NCBI RefSeq assembly: GCF_007896435.1
Contig: NZ_VCBL01000001.1
Location: forward strand, 229,994-293,993
DNA from: Rummeliibacillus suwonensis
GTDB lineage: Bacteria > Bacillota > Bacilli > Bacillales_A > Planococcaceae
DNA: 64,000 nt
Reading direction: 5' to 3'
The notes under the pieces are model-generated. The model did not search any database and was not told the origin of the DNA. It saw only the letters and a list, made by a program, of their open reading frames with translations. The translations under genes and the position numbers were made by a program. Shown here piece after piece: positions 1 to 8,799 of the stretch. Position 1 is the first letter of the stretch. Every line of letters starts with the position of its first letter.

Positions 1-1349
1 CCCAGTTCATGTGGAGCTCTTTCAAGCCGTTCTTCTGTTTCCAGAGAGGAGTGAATATCATCTAGTGTATGCTTCTCTAATAGTTTCTTTATACCTTTAA
101 CCCTTGCTCGGGTTTCTTCCGGGTGTATCGTCAGATACGCTTGAACCCTCTCAGGCAAATATTTAAAGAATCGTGAATACTTGACAGACCGAGGCTTCTT
201 CTCCCAATCTATTAAAATATCATTCCATGGTATCGCTCTTGTTGTATTCATATAAGGGCGGTCTTCCTGGTAAACAATTTCTCCGCCATTCGTAAAACAG
301 GTGAATCGATCCCATTCCATTTTGAGGACCAATCCTTGTTTCATTTTCGCTTTGTGGATAACAATTTTTTCACCGTCAACTTCAATTTCCCCATATTTAT
401 TAACCTTTGTGGATTTTACAGAATAAATCGGAAGATCCGTTAAAGGCAAGGCTTTCAAATGTTTTTTATCCTCTTTCCACAACTCATCAATCAACACATT
501 TTTTTCATAGTGGAGGCGTTGCCGATCCTTTTCCATTCCCTCCTTCAACCAGTCCGCTAATTGTGGAAAACTCTTCATTATCGGTGCTGTTGTAAATAGA
601 TTATTCCTTGTATAACCAACCTTCTTTTCCACATTTCCTTTCTCATGCCCGCTTGACGGATTACATGGCTGCACTTCAAAACCATAATGGCACTTGAATC
701 TCAAAAATGCGTCAGTGTAGGTCCGTTTGTCCCCTTTGCCAATTGAAATTACTGCCGCAGACAAGTTATCAATACGTAGATAGGTTGGGACCCCTCCAGC
801 CTGGTGAAACAACTCCTTTAGCCCTTCAAGGAAACACTCCGTATTTTCGCTTGGAAGAGGGTAGCTAAATCCAGCATTACTATGTGGAAAACTCAAGATT
901 AGGGCTTTGACATCTTTATACGCTCCGTCTTTTACCACAGTCATGTTTCCGAAGTCCACTTGTGCTTCACCCGGAGGGTGTTCTAAACGCTCATGTCTTT
1001 CAACCTTGGCTGCTTTGAGTTGGGGCTTTCGGTGTTGGATATATTCGCATACGGTCCGATACGAACCTTTAAAATCATGGTTGTTTCTAAGTTCTTCATG
1101 GATCTTCTTGCTAGTTCTTCGGTTTTTTCTCTTGAGTTTCATGTCCTCCTCAAGCCAACAGTCAACAATTTCTCCGAACCCCTCCTCATACATCATTCCT
1201 CTTTTAGTGAACTTGAGTGTTTCTTGAAAACTTTCTCCATCTGCGTATTTTTTAACAGTCCTCCAATTACAACCAGTTTTTCTTGCAATCTCGTTTATAG
1301 ATAAATCTTCTTCTTCTCTTAAATGTTTGATATAATTTACTTCAGGCAT
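1..1349 (-). CDS. istA: IS21-family transposase IstA, C-terminus off the window
   Basis: Reading the minus strand from an ATG at 1349 gives about 449 codons without a stop before the window edge. The N-terminus has a helix-turn-helix (residues about 17-35, INEIARKTGCNWRTVKKY). A DDE integrase core follows, with EAQVDFG near residue 131 and RIDNLSAAV further on. This order is typical of IS21 IstA (usually about 500 residues), so roughly 50 residues and the partner ATPase istB should lie beyond position 1. It catalyses cut-and-join transposition together with IstB. No internal stop was seen in the part read, so the gene may be intact. Confidence 0.88.
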   Translation of the reverse strand, partial: MPEVNYIKHLREEEDLSINEIARKTGCNWRTVKKYADGESFQETLKFTKRGMMYEEGFGEIVDCWLEEDMKLKRKNRRTSKKIHEELRNNHDFKGSYRTVCEYIQHRKPQLKAAKVERHERLEHPPGEAQVDFGNMTVVKDGAYKDVKALILSFPHSNAGFSYPLPSENTECFLEGLKELFHQAGGVPTYLRIDNLSAAVISIGKGDKRTYTDAFLRFKCHYGFEVQPCNPSSGHEKGNVEKKVGYTRNNLFTTAPIMKSFPQLADWLKEGMEKDRQRLHYEKNVLIDELWKEDKKHLKALPLTDLPIYSVKSTKVNKYGEIEVDGEKIVIHKAKMKQGLVLKMEWDRFTCFTNGGEIVYQEDRPYMNTTRAIPWNDILIDWEKKPRSVKYSRFFKYLPERVQAYLTIHPEETRARVKGIKKLLEKHTLDDIHSSLETEERLERAPHEL

Positions 1350-1371
1350 CGCTAGCATCCTTTCATGTCCT

Positions 1372-1405
1372 CCTACTGTTGTGGTCTCTCAATCAATACA
1401 GTAGG
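1372..1405. repeat. Inverted repeat upstream of istA
   Basis: CCTACTGT and ACAGTAGG face each other 18 bases apart, just upstream of the istA start. They may be part of the left end of the IS21 element or a site bound by the transposase. The exact IS end could not be fixed. Confidence 0.35.
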
Positions 1406-1494
1406 GAATTATTATGGGGCTGGCAAGCCTTTTTTTATGCAGTTGAGTTCTGCACAAATTTCTCGCAAACCTCTGTACTTTTATTTTGCAATAA

Positions 1495-1866
1495 ACAAAG
1501 AGTGAACCATATAAACAAAAATTAATATCTGAAGAATGGTTTGATTTAGATAGTGAACAATTTAATTTAGTAAAGAAGCTTTATAAATATTTATTTACCA
1601 ACGATACTCATTATAGCTTTACCAACGATTTATATTTTGATGATACAGTGGTGTTCGAAGCATATTTAGAATGTATAGCTCAATATGATGATTTCGAAGA
1701 TTATAACAAAGTAGAACTTGCTAATCATAGCAAAAATCATTTAAAGATATTTACAATAAAAGCATCTAATAAATTTGCTGACATGGATAAAGATGAACAA
1801 CAAACAAGAGAGATATGTGGAAGTGTTCGTGAAGGGATATCACAAGGTTTAGTTCGCCCGTTGTAA
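1495..1866 (+). pseudogene. 5'-truncated hypothetical gene beside the IS21 end
   Basis: An open frame runs from the stop at 1492-1494 to the TAA at 1864-1866, but it has no ribosome binding site or ATG at its beginning. The acidic, Phe/Tyr-rich translation contains EEWFDLDSEQFNLVKKLY and ends REICGSVREGISQGLVRPL. I do not recognise the family. The most likely history is that the IS21 element to the left cut off the start of the gene. The first usable start inside it is a GTG at 1648, which would give only 72 residues. Confidence 0.45.
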
Positions 1867-2068
1867 ATATTTACAATCAAATAATAAAGATTGCTAATTT
1901 ATTACATATATTGATGAACCTTTTGAAAAGATCATTCCCTAATATGGATAAAGCCTTCCTTAGCTATCACAAAGGTAGTTTATGAATATCAAGTATGGGT
2001 AATAAAAAGCCCTGGATACATTAAATTAATCAATCTTTTTTATAAAAACATCTATAACACCAAAACTA

Positions 2069-2112
2069 AACCCACACATTTTGATCAATCTTTGTTCAAA
2101 ATGCGTGGGTTT
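2069..2112. terminator. Strong hairpin, terminator-like
   Basis: AACCCACACATTTTGA pairs with TTCAAAATGCGTGGGTTT, followed by a T-rich stretch. It lies in the 620-base gap between the broken gene and the HAD phosphatase. Confidence 0.6.
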
Positions 2113-2221
2113 CTTCTATTATAAAATCAACGATTGCTACATATCTTTGATCAAACTTTATTTCAAAGCTACATTTGTTGTGTTTTATAAAAAAATTGAT
2201 CATTTAAAATAAAGATTGATT

Positions 2222-2264
2222 AAAATAGCTTCTGTGGATCTTATATCCATAAGAAGCTATTTTT
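2222..2264 (+). terminator. Rho-independent terminator
   Basis: AAAATAGCTTCT pairs with AGAAGCTATTTT and runs into TTTTCTTTT. It is a second terminator in the same gap. Nothing else coding was seen between 1867 and 2490. Confidence 0.65.
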
Positions 2265-2490
2265 TCTTTTACCTAATATAAAAGCCATTATTCAACTTAT
2301 TTCTATTAGTTGTATTTATTAGCTACGGTGACATTTTAAAAGGAATTAATCGAACAATCCTTTATAATATCCACCCAAAGAACAATTCATAGTAGAGAAA
2401 GAATCATCTCACATAATAAAATGACATTGCTATTGCTACAAAAATTTTGTCCAATAAGCAAAATATTCGTCGGGAAAGGGGAGAAGAACA

Positions 2491-3150
2491 GTGTATCAAG
2501 CCGTTATTTTTGATATGGATGGAACATTGTTTCAAACAGATAAAATATTAGAATTATCACTTGAAGATACCTTTGATTTTCTAAGATCTCAAAATAAATG
2601 GAATACAAGAACGCCCATTGAAAAGTACAGAGAAATTATGGGGGTACCTTTACCGAAAGCATGGGAGACTTTGTTACCTAACCATTCCATTGAGGAAAGA
2701 CAGCAAGTTGATTCATATTTTTTAGATAGATTAGTGGAGAATATAAGAAGAGGAAGAGGAACATTATATCCTAACACAAAAGAAATTTTTGAATATCTAC
2801 AAGAGATTGATTGTTCTATATTTATAGCCAGTAATGGATTAACTCAATATTTAAGAACCATTGTTAGTTATTATCATTTAGATAAGTGGGTTACGGAAAC
2901 ATTTAGCATTCAACAAATTGAATCATTAAATAAATCTGAATTAGTTAAATATATTCTAGATAAGTTTGATATGCACGAGGGAGCAGTGGTAGGAGATCGT
3001 TTATCAGATATAAAGGCTGCTAAGGACAATGACTTAATTTCAATTGGGTGTCATTTTGACTTTGCTCCAGAAGAGGAGCTTTCTCAAGCTGATTTTGTCA
3101 TTAATGATTTAATAGAACTAAAAGATATATTTCAGGGCCTAAATAAGTAA
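2491..3150 (+). CDS. HAD-superfamily phosphatase
   Basis: This is a 219-residue haloacid-dehalogenase-like hydrolase. Motif I is FDMDGT (nucleophile Asp at residue 8, acid/base Asp at 10). Motif II is the Ser of IASNG near residue 113. Motif III/IV is GDRLSDIKAAKD, with the Mg-binding acidic residues. The cap lies between motifs I and II, as in beta-phosphoglucomutase and phosphoglycolate phosphatase relatives. The substrate cannot be told from sequence. GTG at 2491 is chosen because AGGGGAGAAG lies just upstream. It stands alone as a single gene and is probably a cytoplasmic phosphomonoesterase. Confidence 0.85.
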   Translation: MYQAVIFDMDGTLFQTDKILELSLEDTFDFLRSQNKWNTRTPIEKYREIMGVPLPKAWETLLPNHSIEERQQVDSYFLDRLVENIRRGRGTLYPNTKEIFEYLQEIDCSIFIASNGLTQYLRTIVSYYHLDKWVTETFSIQQIESLNKSELVKYILDKFDMHEGAVVGDRLSDIKAAKDNDLISIGCHFDFAPEEELSQADFVINDLIELKDIFQGLNK

Positions 3151-3361
3151 GCTTCATTAAAGTTATTTCAAAAATTTACATATATACGCTGTATGATAGT
3201 AACAGTAGATTATTAAAAAGTTTAAGCCGAACTTACTGATAAAATCTTTATATTCTAACTAAAGGCTTTATTAAACTCCGTCCTTACCGTAGTAGAGTTT
3301 TTATGTAATAACTAGTTACTAATAATAAAACTGAATTAGTGCCTCCATATAGAAACAAATT

Positions 3362-3399
3362 AAAAGCAGCCTGTTCCTTAGCCTGGTACAGGTTGCTTT
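3362..3399. terminator. Hairpin between convergent genes
   Basis: AAAGCAGCCTGTTCC faces GGTACAGGTTGCTTT, between the ends of the HAD gene and the minus-strand MFS gene. It could serve either strand. Confidence 0.5.
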
Positions 3400-3450
3400 C
3401 TGCCATACAATATCCGTAGAATAACACCTTCAAAAGCTGAGCCTCTTCAT

Positions 3451-4671
3451 TTAATTATGATGAGAGTTCGTTTGATTTTTAGTGGCATAAGCTATTTTAA
3501 GTTCTTTATTGGTTTTATAAAAATTGAAAACACTTATAATCATAAAGATGGCCGCTAGAATGACAAAATAGATAGTTGTTAGTGGCGTACTAAATAGCCC
3601 AATACTAATGGCTCCTAAAGTCATTCCTGTATATCTAATAAAATTGAATAAACCTAAAGCTGCGCCTTTCAAATCTGTAAATAGGGTTGAAATGATTGTA
3701 GACATTAAAGCGGGCGCGATTCCGACTAAGAAACCTAGTGAAAAAGTTAAAATAGCCACAACAAATAAGTTTAAGAACTGTAATAACCCAAATAAAAGTA
3801 GAACGATCGGGAAAGCAATCAATAATGAATTTAAAATTTTACTATACATGATTTTTTTAGCGATCTTTTTATAAAAGAGGCTGCCTAGTATCATACTAAC
3901 AGTCATTGGTAGAAATAGTAGGCCTATAATTGAAGTAGAGATATGATAAGTACCACTTAGTAGCACCGGTAAATAAACTAAAATTGAAAAGTAAGCAAAA
4001 AATACAAAGAACCCGAATAATATGATTAAGCAAAACTTTTTATTTTTGAAAAATTGAGCATAATGTACTTTACTCGTTTTATTTGAGTTTTCTTTCTGAA
4101 TGTTAGGTAATTTGAGTATAAATAGTATGACCAATAAGATGAGTGAAATGATTGATAAAAGTGAAAAAATTCCTGAGTAGCCATATTTATCGCCGATAAA
4201 ACCACCAATTAAAGGGGCAATAGCTGGAGCACATGATAAAAATATTTGATAATTAGCCATGCTATTGGAAAGACTATTTTGTTCAGTTAGTTTAGCAATT
4301 AAAGTAATGCTAATTAAAGGAAGCATGCCACAGCCGATTGCCTGCACCAGTCTGAATAAACTAAAAACGACAAAATTTGTCGTGAATGAGCAAATGATAT
4401 TAGATATTAAAATAATAAATAAACTAACAATGAACATTCTCTTTTGATTTTGAGAATCAACGTATTTTCCCAATATAATTTGCATGATAGCTACGATAAA
4501 AATAAAGCCACCTACCGTAATATTGATCCAAAATAAGGGAACATCAAAAACCGATTGCAGCTCAGGAATAATCGGTGTATAAATATTTTGAATGACTGAA
4601 GCGAAGAAAGACAAGAAATATAAGAAAAATAACAGTATAGAATGGGAAGACCGTTCTTCTGCAAGATGCAT
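3451..4671 (-). CDS. yvmA: MFS exporter, YvmA-like (pulcherriminic acid cluster)
   Basis: This is a 406-residue, 12-helix major facilitator of the DHA1 drug-efflux type. Loop 2-3 carries motif A as GKYVDSQNQKR, and a GG/PAIAPLIGG stretch sits in helix 5. It is the second gene of a minus-strand pair, 15 bases after the MarR gene, with GGAGG ahead of its ATG. In Bacillus subtilis yvmA and yvmB are divergent from yvmC-cypX, and the same arrangement is seen here. That makes export of pulcherriminic acid, or uptake of its iron complex, the likely role. Assignment to yvmA rests mainly on this context. Confidence 0.82.
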   Translation of the reverse strand: MHLAEERSSHSILLFFLYFLSFFASVIQNIYTPIIPELQSVFDVPLFWINITVGGFIFIVAIMQIILGKYVDSQNQKRMFIVSLFIILISNIICSFTTNFVVFSLFRLVQAIGCGMLPLISITLIAKLTEQNSLSNSMANYQIFLSCAPAIAPLIGGFIGDKYGYSGIFSLLSIISLILLVILFILKLPNIQKENSNKTSKVHYAQFFKNKKFCLIILFGFFVFFAYFSILVYLPVLLSGTYHISTSIIGLLFLPMTVSMILGSLFYKKIAKKIMYSKILNSLLIAFPIVLLLFGLLQFLNLFVVAILTFSLGFLVGIAPALMSTIISTLFTDLKGAALGLFNFIRYTGMTLGAISIGLFSTPLTTIYFVILAAIFMIISVFNFYKTNKELKIAYATKNQTNSHHN

Positions 4672-4686
4672 TATATTTTCCTCCTT

Positions 4687-5136
4687 TTACTCTTTAAGAC
4701 TTTTCGTCATACTATCAAGGAAATCAACAATTGTATCAAGCTGATCATTTGTATAATGAGATAAAATCTCGTTGTATTTATTGACAGCTCTTTGATGCAA
4801 TTCCTCATGAACATGGGCATATTTTTGACCCATTGGAGTTAACGAATAATATCTTTCCTTTTTGTTATCCTTTAGATAAGATTCATCCACAAGCTCTGAA
4901 GAAACTAATTTTTTAATAGCCTTGGATATGCCAGGTGCTGAAATATTAAGCTCTTCGGATAATAATTTATTGTTTACTTTTTTATTTTTATCAATAACTT
5001 CTATAATGTGAAATTGGGTTAATGATAAATCAAATTCATTATTTTCACTTTTTTCATATATCCTTTTTTTATTAGAATTTTCTCTTTCGATAATAAAATT
5101 TTGCAAAGATTGAATAACCATTTCTTTTGTTGCCAT
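4687..5136 (-). CDS. pchR: MarR-family repressor, YvmB/PchR-like
   Basis: A 149-residue winged-helix regulator: the HTH reads NKLLSEELNISAPGISKAIK, and the wing region KKERYYSLTPMGQ follows. I place the start at ATG 5136, where AAGGAGAAGAAGG lies at good spacing; the longer frame from 5181 lacks a ribosome site. In B. subtilis YvmB (PchR) represses the yvmC-cypX operon and itself. Palindromes of the form TTAACCGGTTAA stand in front of both divergent units here and are the natural operators. It is co-transcribed with the MFS gene. Confidence 0.85.
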   Translation of the reverse strand: MATKEMVIQSLQNFIIERENSNKKRIYEKSENNEFDLSLTQFHIIEVIDKNKKVNNKLLSEELNISAPGISKAIKKLVSSELVDESYLKDNKKERYYSLTPMGQKYAHVHEELHQRAVNKYNEILSHYTNDQLDTIVDFLDSMTKSLKE

Positions 5137-5156
5137 AATCCTTCTTCTCCTTTTTG

Positions 5157-5593
5157 TTAACTGGTTAAGTGTATTAAGCACTAAAATAAATTGATTGCCA
5201 ATTAAAAAACGATTTCTCCATTTACATTATGTTGATGATTCATAACAAAAATCCAAACAAACACGAGACGATAAGCATATCACTTTAGGAATCAGTCCAT
5301 TTACGAGTCCTTATTGTAAAGACCATATCATTTAATTAACCGGTTAACAATATTAAACACTAAGATGAATTGGTTGTCAATAAAAAATTATCTTTTATTT
5401 ACATTATATTGATGATTCATAACAAAATTCCAAGTGAATATGAGACTATAAGCATATCATTTTAGGAATTAGTTCATTTATGAAAAAGCGGTGTAAAGAC
5501 CATCGGAAATAATTAACCGGTTAACAATATTAAACAACAAAATAAATTGATTGTCAATTCTAAAAATATCCTTGATTTCCATTATATTTTTTG
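5157..5593 (+). repeat. Tandem ~178-bp repeats carrying a piece of yvmC
   Basis: Two and a half units start at 5157, 5336 and 5513 (periods 179 and 177). Each begins with the palindrome and continues with ATTAA, CACTAA and a shared AT-rich spacer. Each complete unit ends with a segment homologous to yvmC codons about 22-42. Unit 1 has GCATATCACTTTAGGAATCA at about 5275, identical to 5740 inside yvmC. Unit 2 is more diverged. The third copy runs into the real promoter. Confidence 0.8.
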
Positions 5594-5620
5594 TTAACCT
5601 ATTAATTGTTAACCGGATAA
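5157..5620. promoter_or_regulatory. Array of five TTAACNNNNTAA palindromes in the yvmB-yvmC divergent promoter
   Basis: Palindromic boxes occur at 5157-5168 (TTAACTGGTTAA), 5336-5347 and 5513-5524 (TTAACCGGTTAA), 5594-5605 (TTAACCTATTAA) and 5609-5620 (TTAACCGGATAA). The first overlaps the 5' leader of the MarR gene; the last two lie about 45-65 bases before yvmC. Inference: they are PchR operators. No protein-DNA evidence is available from the sequence. Confidence 0.65.
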
Positions 5621-5661
5621 CTTTAATTTTTCTTTAATAATAGGGAGGGGTTATAGCATTT

Positions 5662-6363
5662 ATGGAAGTTGCTGCATTAAAAACCTTTGAAGTTGATTTT
5701 TTATCAGAAAATTCAGAAAGAATATACGAGACTAAAGAGCATATCACTTTAGGAATCAGTCCATTTACGAGTAAGTATTCAAAAGACTATATTGATAAGC
5801 TTATTACATGGGCAAACGAGAACTTCGCTAATATAACTGTATTATTGGCAGGAAAAGAATCGGTAAATATACTTGAAGGTTTGGGAGTACCCGAATTAAA
5901 GGCTGGTAGAAAAGTACGAAAAGAATTGAATAGGCAAAAACGATTTTGCGAAGAATCCTTGATTAAAAATAATTGTGATCCTAATTGCATTTATACTTTT
6001 TCGGACTTTGAGGATAACAATGTATATCAAAATTTATATCAAGAAGCTTCTATATGTTTTGATAATGACCCTTATTTTAAAGAATCATGTTTAAAAATGT
6101 CTGAGCAAGCGATGAAAAGCAAAGCAAGAAATATGGGTGTATCGGAGGATATCATTACAAAAGAAAAAATTGAATATGCTGCAAAATATGTGTTGGCCGA
6201 ATTACCTTTTTTCCTAAACGCAGCACCTATATTCAATGTTAAAGAAACCATTCTGTCTTATCATACAGATTGGGAGCTTGGTGAAAAAATTAATAATAAT
6301 GAGTTCGATTTGAAACTTAGCGATACACAAGGCTACATCACTTTAAAAGATATGGGGGAATAA
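5662..6363 (+). CDS. yvmC: tRNA-dependent cyclodipeptide synthase (cyclo-Leu-Leu type)
   Basis: This 233-residue protein closely resembles B. subtilis YvmC, which joins two leucines taken from leucyl-tRNA into cyclo(L-Leu-L-Leu). The covalent-intermediate Ser is in GISPF (Ser33). The conserved Tyr176/Glu180 pair lies in YVLAELPFF and a second Tyr is at 200 (LSYHTDW), matching the CDPS catalytic set. KVRKELNRQKRF is the basic helix that contacts tRNA. ATG 5662 follows AGGGAGGGG. The gene is followed 3 bases later by cypX, forming the two-gene pulcherriminic acid operon. Repression by the MarR protein is likely. Confidence 0.95.
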   Translation: MEVAALKTFEVDFLSENSERIYETKEHITLGISPFTSKYSKDYIDKLITWANENFANITVLLAGKESVNILEGLGVPELKAGRKVRKELNRQKRFCEESLIKNNCDPNCIYTFSDFEDNNVYQNLYQEASICFDNDPYFKESCLKMSEQAMKSKARNMGVSEDIITKEKIEYAAKYVLAELPFFLNAAPIFNVKETILSYHTDWELGEKINNNEFDLKLSDTQGYITLKDMGE

Positions 6364-6366
6364 ATC

Positions 6367-7566
6367 ATGCAAACAAAAGATTATAGTATTTTTAATCCTG
6401 ATTACGAAAAAAATCCAATAGATACTTTTAATTATTTACGTGAAAACGACCCTATTCATTTTGAAAAAGAAATTAATGCATATTTTGCTAGCAAATATGA
6501 AGATGTGGAATATATTCTTCAAAATGATGAGATTTTTACTACTAAAACTTTGGCTAAAAGGGCAGAACCTGTAATGAAGGATAGAGTATTGGCTCAAATG
6601 ACTGGGCATGAACATAAATCGAAGAAGGCTACTATTTTGAAAGGAATAACTGGGCAAAACCTCGAAAGATTAATGCCGCTTATTTCTAAAAGAGTTAATG
6701 ATATTATTGAACTATATATGGATACAGGTGAAATGGATCTGGTAAATGATTTTGGTAAAGTGTTTGCAGTACAAAGCTCAATGGATTTGCTTGGATTAAA
6801 TGTAGAAGACCATAAAATTATAGGGGAGTGGCATCATGGTATTGCCAAGTTTATAACCTCCTTTAATCTTACTGAAGAAGAAATCAAATATTCCTTAGAG
6901 TGCAGTGATAAATTAGAACAATATTTGATGCCAATAATAAGAGAAAGAAAAAATTCTACTGAGAACGATTTAATTTCTCTCTTACAACAATCAAAAGACG
7001 ACGAAAATAGTATTACAGATAGTGAGATATTGGCTTTGACTCTCAATATCTTATTGGCTGCCACGGAGCCGGTAGATAAAACTCTTTCATATCTTTTTTA
7101 TAATTTGTTAAGTGATCCGGAAAAATTTAAACAAGTATATGAAAATAGAAAACTACTTAAAAACTCTATTCAAGAAACTTTACGACTGCATTCACCTGTA
7201 CAATTTATCCCAAGGGAGCTTAATGAAACCGTTGATCTAAAAGGGACAACATTAAAAAAAGGTGATGTCATAATTTGTATGATTGGTTCTGCAAATAGAG
7301 ATCCAAAAGCATATAGCAATCCAGATATATTTGATATCCATAGAGGGGAAAAAAATAAGCCTTTTACATCGCATTCTCAGAATTTGGCTTTTGGAAAAGG
7401 TGCCCATACATGTGTAGGGGCTTCGCTATCTTTAATCCAACTTGAGATGGTAGCTAACATTCTACTAGATAAACTAGACAATATAAAATTAAAAGAAAAT
7501 AATCAGCTGATCGAAAAAGGGCTTTATACAAGAGGACCTGAAAAAATGGTAGTACAGTTCAATTAG
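6367..7566 (+). CDS. cypX: Cytochrome P450 CypX (pulcherriminic acid synthase)
   Basis: 399 residues, matching CypX throughout. The heme-ligand loop is FGKGAHTCVG (Cys near residue 350), ExxR appears as ETLR, and the I-helix LLAATEPVDKTL is the CypX-specific form. CypX oxidises cyclo(Leu-Leu) to pulcherriminic acid, which binds ferric iron to form the red pigment pulcherrimin. The N-terminal KRAEPVM and DLVNDFGKVFAVQ blocks are also CypX-like. It is translationally close to yvmC (3-base gap) and cytosolic. Nothing suggests loss of function. Confidence 0.95.
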   Translation: MQTKDYSIFNPDYEKNPIDTFNYLRENDPIHFEKEINAYFASKYEDVEYILQNDEIFTTKTLAKRAEPVMKDRVLAQMTGHEHKSKKATILKGITGQNLERLMPLISKRVNDIIELYMDTGEMDLVNDFGKVFAVQSSMDLLGLNVEDHKIIGEWHHGIAKFITSFNLTEEEIKYSLECSDKLEQYLMPIIRERKNSTENDLISLLQQSKDDENSITDSEILALTLNILLAATEPVDKTLSYLFYNLLSDPEKFKQVYENRKLLKNSIQETLRLHSPVQFIPRELNETVDLKGTTLKKGDVIICMIGSANRDPKAYSNPDIFDIHRGEKNKPFTSHSQNLAFGKGAHTCVGASLSLIQLEMVANILLDKLDNIKLKENNQLIEKGLYTRGPEKMVVQFN

Positions 7567-7730
7567 ATTATTTATATTTTTAGTGATAGATACAGATAAT
7601 TGTTAGGGCATTTATTTGTGATATGCAAAGACAAATGTCGCTTAAAAACCACTTAATAAGACTAGGAGAAAAAGGCTTGCTATAACAAGGTGAAAATTTA
7701 AAATCACTTTATTTTGCATAAATATATCAA

Positions 7731-8092
7731 GCGTGTTGATTATCCAGTCTTTCTTATAAAATATAGCGAATTTGCTGATTTTCGCTCCGGCTTGCTCGCT
7801 TTCCTGCGGGCGAACGCTGGCGACAACAGGATGTTGGTCACGGAGTCGTTGCCACAGGACGTGGCGCCCTTAGACTCCGCCCCTTTATCGCTTCGCTGTG
7901 GGATCTCAACTATTCGCTTTTCCTGCGGGACATTGAATTTTCTTCCTTGAATCACACCGCACGAAGGAAATGCTTGCATTTTCGAGGAGTCGAGCAAGCC
8001 TTCGCTGCAATCTATGGAAATGGAGCCTAAAATACAGATCTTTTTAGAATTATAACAAATATTCATCCTAAATTTTCCCTAATCGACACGCT
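7731..8092. repeat. Family A dispersed repeat, copy A1
   Basis: A ~360-bp non-coding element bounded by CGTGTTGATT and AATCGACACG. The same element recurs at 8238, 32499 and 47553. Open frames in it are incidental. Its centre holds a conserved two-hairpin core (see ncRNA). Confidence 0.8.
7824..7879 (-). ncRNA. Bacillaceae-1-like RNA core in A1
   Basis: On the minus strand the core folds as CGGAGTC/GACTCCG enclosing GCCAC-GTCCT-GTGGC, followed by CAAC-ATCCT-GTTG. Both loops are RUCCU, as I recall for the Bacillaceae-1 RNA motif. Confidence 0.6.
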
Positions 8093-8172
8093 TGTAAATA
8101 TATAATTGAAATCAAGCCACTTTACGATGATTTTTTAGATTCATTGAAACTTTTAATAACGCCATATAAAAA

Positions 8173-8220
8173 TAACCCCTACGTATTTGTGTAATCTTTT
8201 TTCAAAATACGTAGGGGTTT
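8173..8220. terminator. Hairpin between two family A repeats
   Basis: AACCCCTACGTATTTG faces CAAAATACGTAGGGGTTT, a 15-bp near-perfect stem. It lies between A1 and A2 and may mark the end of a transcript on either strand. Confidence 0.55.
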
Positions 8221-8237
8221 GTATTATATTTTTACAG

Positions 8238-8600
8238 GCGTGTTGATTATCCAATTTAATCCATGAAAATAGGGGGATTTGTTGATTTCCGCTACGGCTT
8301 GCTCGCTTTCCTGCGGGCGAATGCTGGGGCAACAGGATGTTGGTCACGGAGTCGTTGCCACAGGACGTGGCGCCCTTAGACTCCGTTCCTTAATCGCTAC
8401 GCTGCGGGGTCTCATCTATTCGCTTTTCCTGCGGGACATTGAATTTTCCTCCTCGAATCACACCGCACGAAGGAAATGCTTGCATTTTCGAGGAGTCGAG
8501 CAAGCCTCCGCTCCAATCTATATAAATGGTCTTAAAAATACAGAGTTTTTCAAAAACTATACCAAACAGACACCCCCAATTTTTGTCAAATCAACACGCG
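8238..8600. repeat. Family A dispersed repeat, copy A2
   Basis: This copy has cleaner terminal inverted repeats than A1: GCGTGTTGATT at the left and AATCAACACGC at the right. It lies 145 bases after A1 in the same orientation. Confidence 0.82.
8330..8385 (-). ncRNA. Bacillaceae-1-like RNA core in A2
   Basis: Same fold as A1: outer stem CGGAGTC/GACTCCG, inner loops GTCCT and ATCCT on the minus strand. Confidence 0.6.
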
Positions 8601-8799
8601 TGATATTTTTAATCACTTTATATTATAAGCCGGTCTTAAGCCGCGATGTTTATAAAAAGTTTCACTATTTTGCCCCTTTTGATGTACTTTGCCTATAGGA
8701 AATTTTATGGTAAAAATAATATAGTGATCTTCCATAAAAGGATCATTTTGAGAAATGTATAATTCAATCAAATAATCAGTAACTAGAGAGGAATCAATA

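Noticed and set aside
5157-5593. Tandem 178-bp repeats as a CRISPR or origin of replication.
   Set aside because: Only two and a half diverged units, each containing yvmC coding sequence; they are duplications of a promoter region.
7740-8066. Open frames of 60-140 codons inside repeats (also 8279-8698, 20387-20704, 37624-37893, 47583-47870).
   Set aside because: They lie in GC-richer repeat elements, have no ribosome sites, and the frames are not kept between copies. The repeats are non-coding.
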